A stretch of DNA of 56,477 nucleotides from Streptomyces oceani (GTDB lineage: Bacteria > Actinomycetota > Actinomycetes > Streptomycetales > Streptomycetaceae): contig NZ_LJGU01000127.1 in assembly GCF_001751245.1 (NCBI RefSeq), forward strand, positions 4,481 through 60,957, written 5' to 3'. The notes beneath the pieces were generated by a model. The model worked only from the letters and a program-made list of their open reading frames with translations, ran no database searches and was not told where the DNA came from. Every line of letters starts with the position of its first letter. The stretch's first letter is position 1. Of this stretch, positions 56,258-56,477 are shown piece by piece. The position numbers and the translations under genes were made by a program.

Positions 56258-56477
56258 CAGGTACACCGAACGGACTGCCCGACACCCCGGCGGAGGGGGT
56301 GTCTGCCACGGCGGCCGCGCCGACGGACACTCCGGCGGACGCGCCGTCGCACGCCTCCCCGCCACGGCCCGGCCACCCGACCCGACTACGCGACCTGTAC
56401 GAGGACCCCGCCACCCCGGTGGCCTCCGGCCCCGACCGGAGCCGCCGACAGGCCGCGATCCTGCGGCGCGCCCCTGC
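56254..56477 (+). CDS. unidentified gene, 5' end only
   Basis: Starts at GTG 56254 overlapping the previous stop by 4 bases, ribosome site GGGAGG. 74 codons are visible: a low-complexity Ala/Pro/Thr head, then RLRDLYEDPATPVASGPDRS and RRQAAILRRAP. Too short to assign; the last part would fit the start of a soluble enzyme. Part of the overlapping glycan-locus series. Confidence 0.65.
   Translation, partial: MTGTPNGLPDTPAEGVSATAAAPTDTPADAPSHASPPRPGHPTRLRDLYEDPATPVASGPDRSRRQAAILRRAP

Overview
The window is high-GC, densely coded DNA with strong GTG/ATG start use, GGAGG-type ribosome sites and long GC-rich hairpins. It looks like a chromosomal segment of a Streptomyces or close relative. The best anchor is the fatty-acid block fasR-fabD-fabH-acpP-fabF (34503-39458), arranged as in S. 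coelicolor (SCO2386-SCO2390, from memory). I see no rRNA, CRISPR array, transposase, integrase or phage gene. One tRNA-Val is present.

Left part (1-13.4 kb): a truncated GT87/PAP2 membrane fusion, a small membrane gene, a TetR regulator, a HAD phosphatase, a TMEM165/GDT1 manganese exporter preceded by a clear yybP-ykoY Mn2+ riboswitch, a secreted HNH nuclease, a PhoD-like phosphatase, a secreted copper-only-type SOD, a DedA-family protein, a secreted GH25 lysozyme with a DasR-type operator, tRNA-Val(UAC), a coiled-coil protein and an FmdB zinc ribbon.

Middle part (13.4-24.2 kb): a Ter (tellurite/stress) island. One arm is a three-gene minus-strand operon: a CitE/HpcH-like lyase, a 930-residue PRTase-TRSP-StiP fusion and a HAD phosphatase overlapping it by 4 bp. 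This matches the biosynthetic module predicted in the literature to make an uncharacterised nucleoside-like metabolite. The other arm holds a TerD with a long proline-rich tail, a TerA-like protein, a DUF475/TerC-type membrane protein and two canonical TerD paralogues, followed by an AhpE-type peroxiredoxin and a DUF3052 protein. A sigma-R-like promoter lies ahead of the TerD pair. Together they suggest a membrane-linked metal/oxidative stress system whose small-molecule product is unknown.

Central metabolism (24.4-40.1 kb): aceE (pyruvate dehydrogenase E1), a secreted I36-type inhibitor, a DHA2-type MFS pump with a divergent TetR, a lipase-like hydrolase, a DUF4429/SHOCT protein, a serine hydrolase, a pirin, then fasR-fabDHPF and DUF3145. 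aceE makes acetyl-CoA and the fab genes use it.

Right part (40.4-56.5 kb): an SGNH lipoprotein, MarR divergent from a CurA-type oxidoreductase, Ohr, a zinc MDR dehydrogenase, a PucR regulator and a DUF2613 protein. A probable cell-surface glycan locus follows on the plus strand: DUF3068, GT4 glycosyltransferase, SAM methyltransferase, giant AftD-like arabinofuranosyltransferase, condensation-fold acyltransferase and a truncated gene. The last four of these overlap by ATGA or GTGA, so they are probably co-translated.
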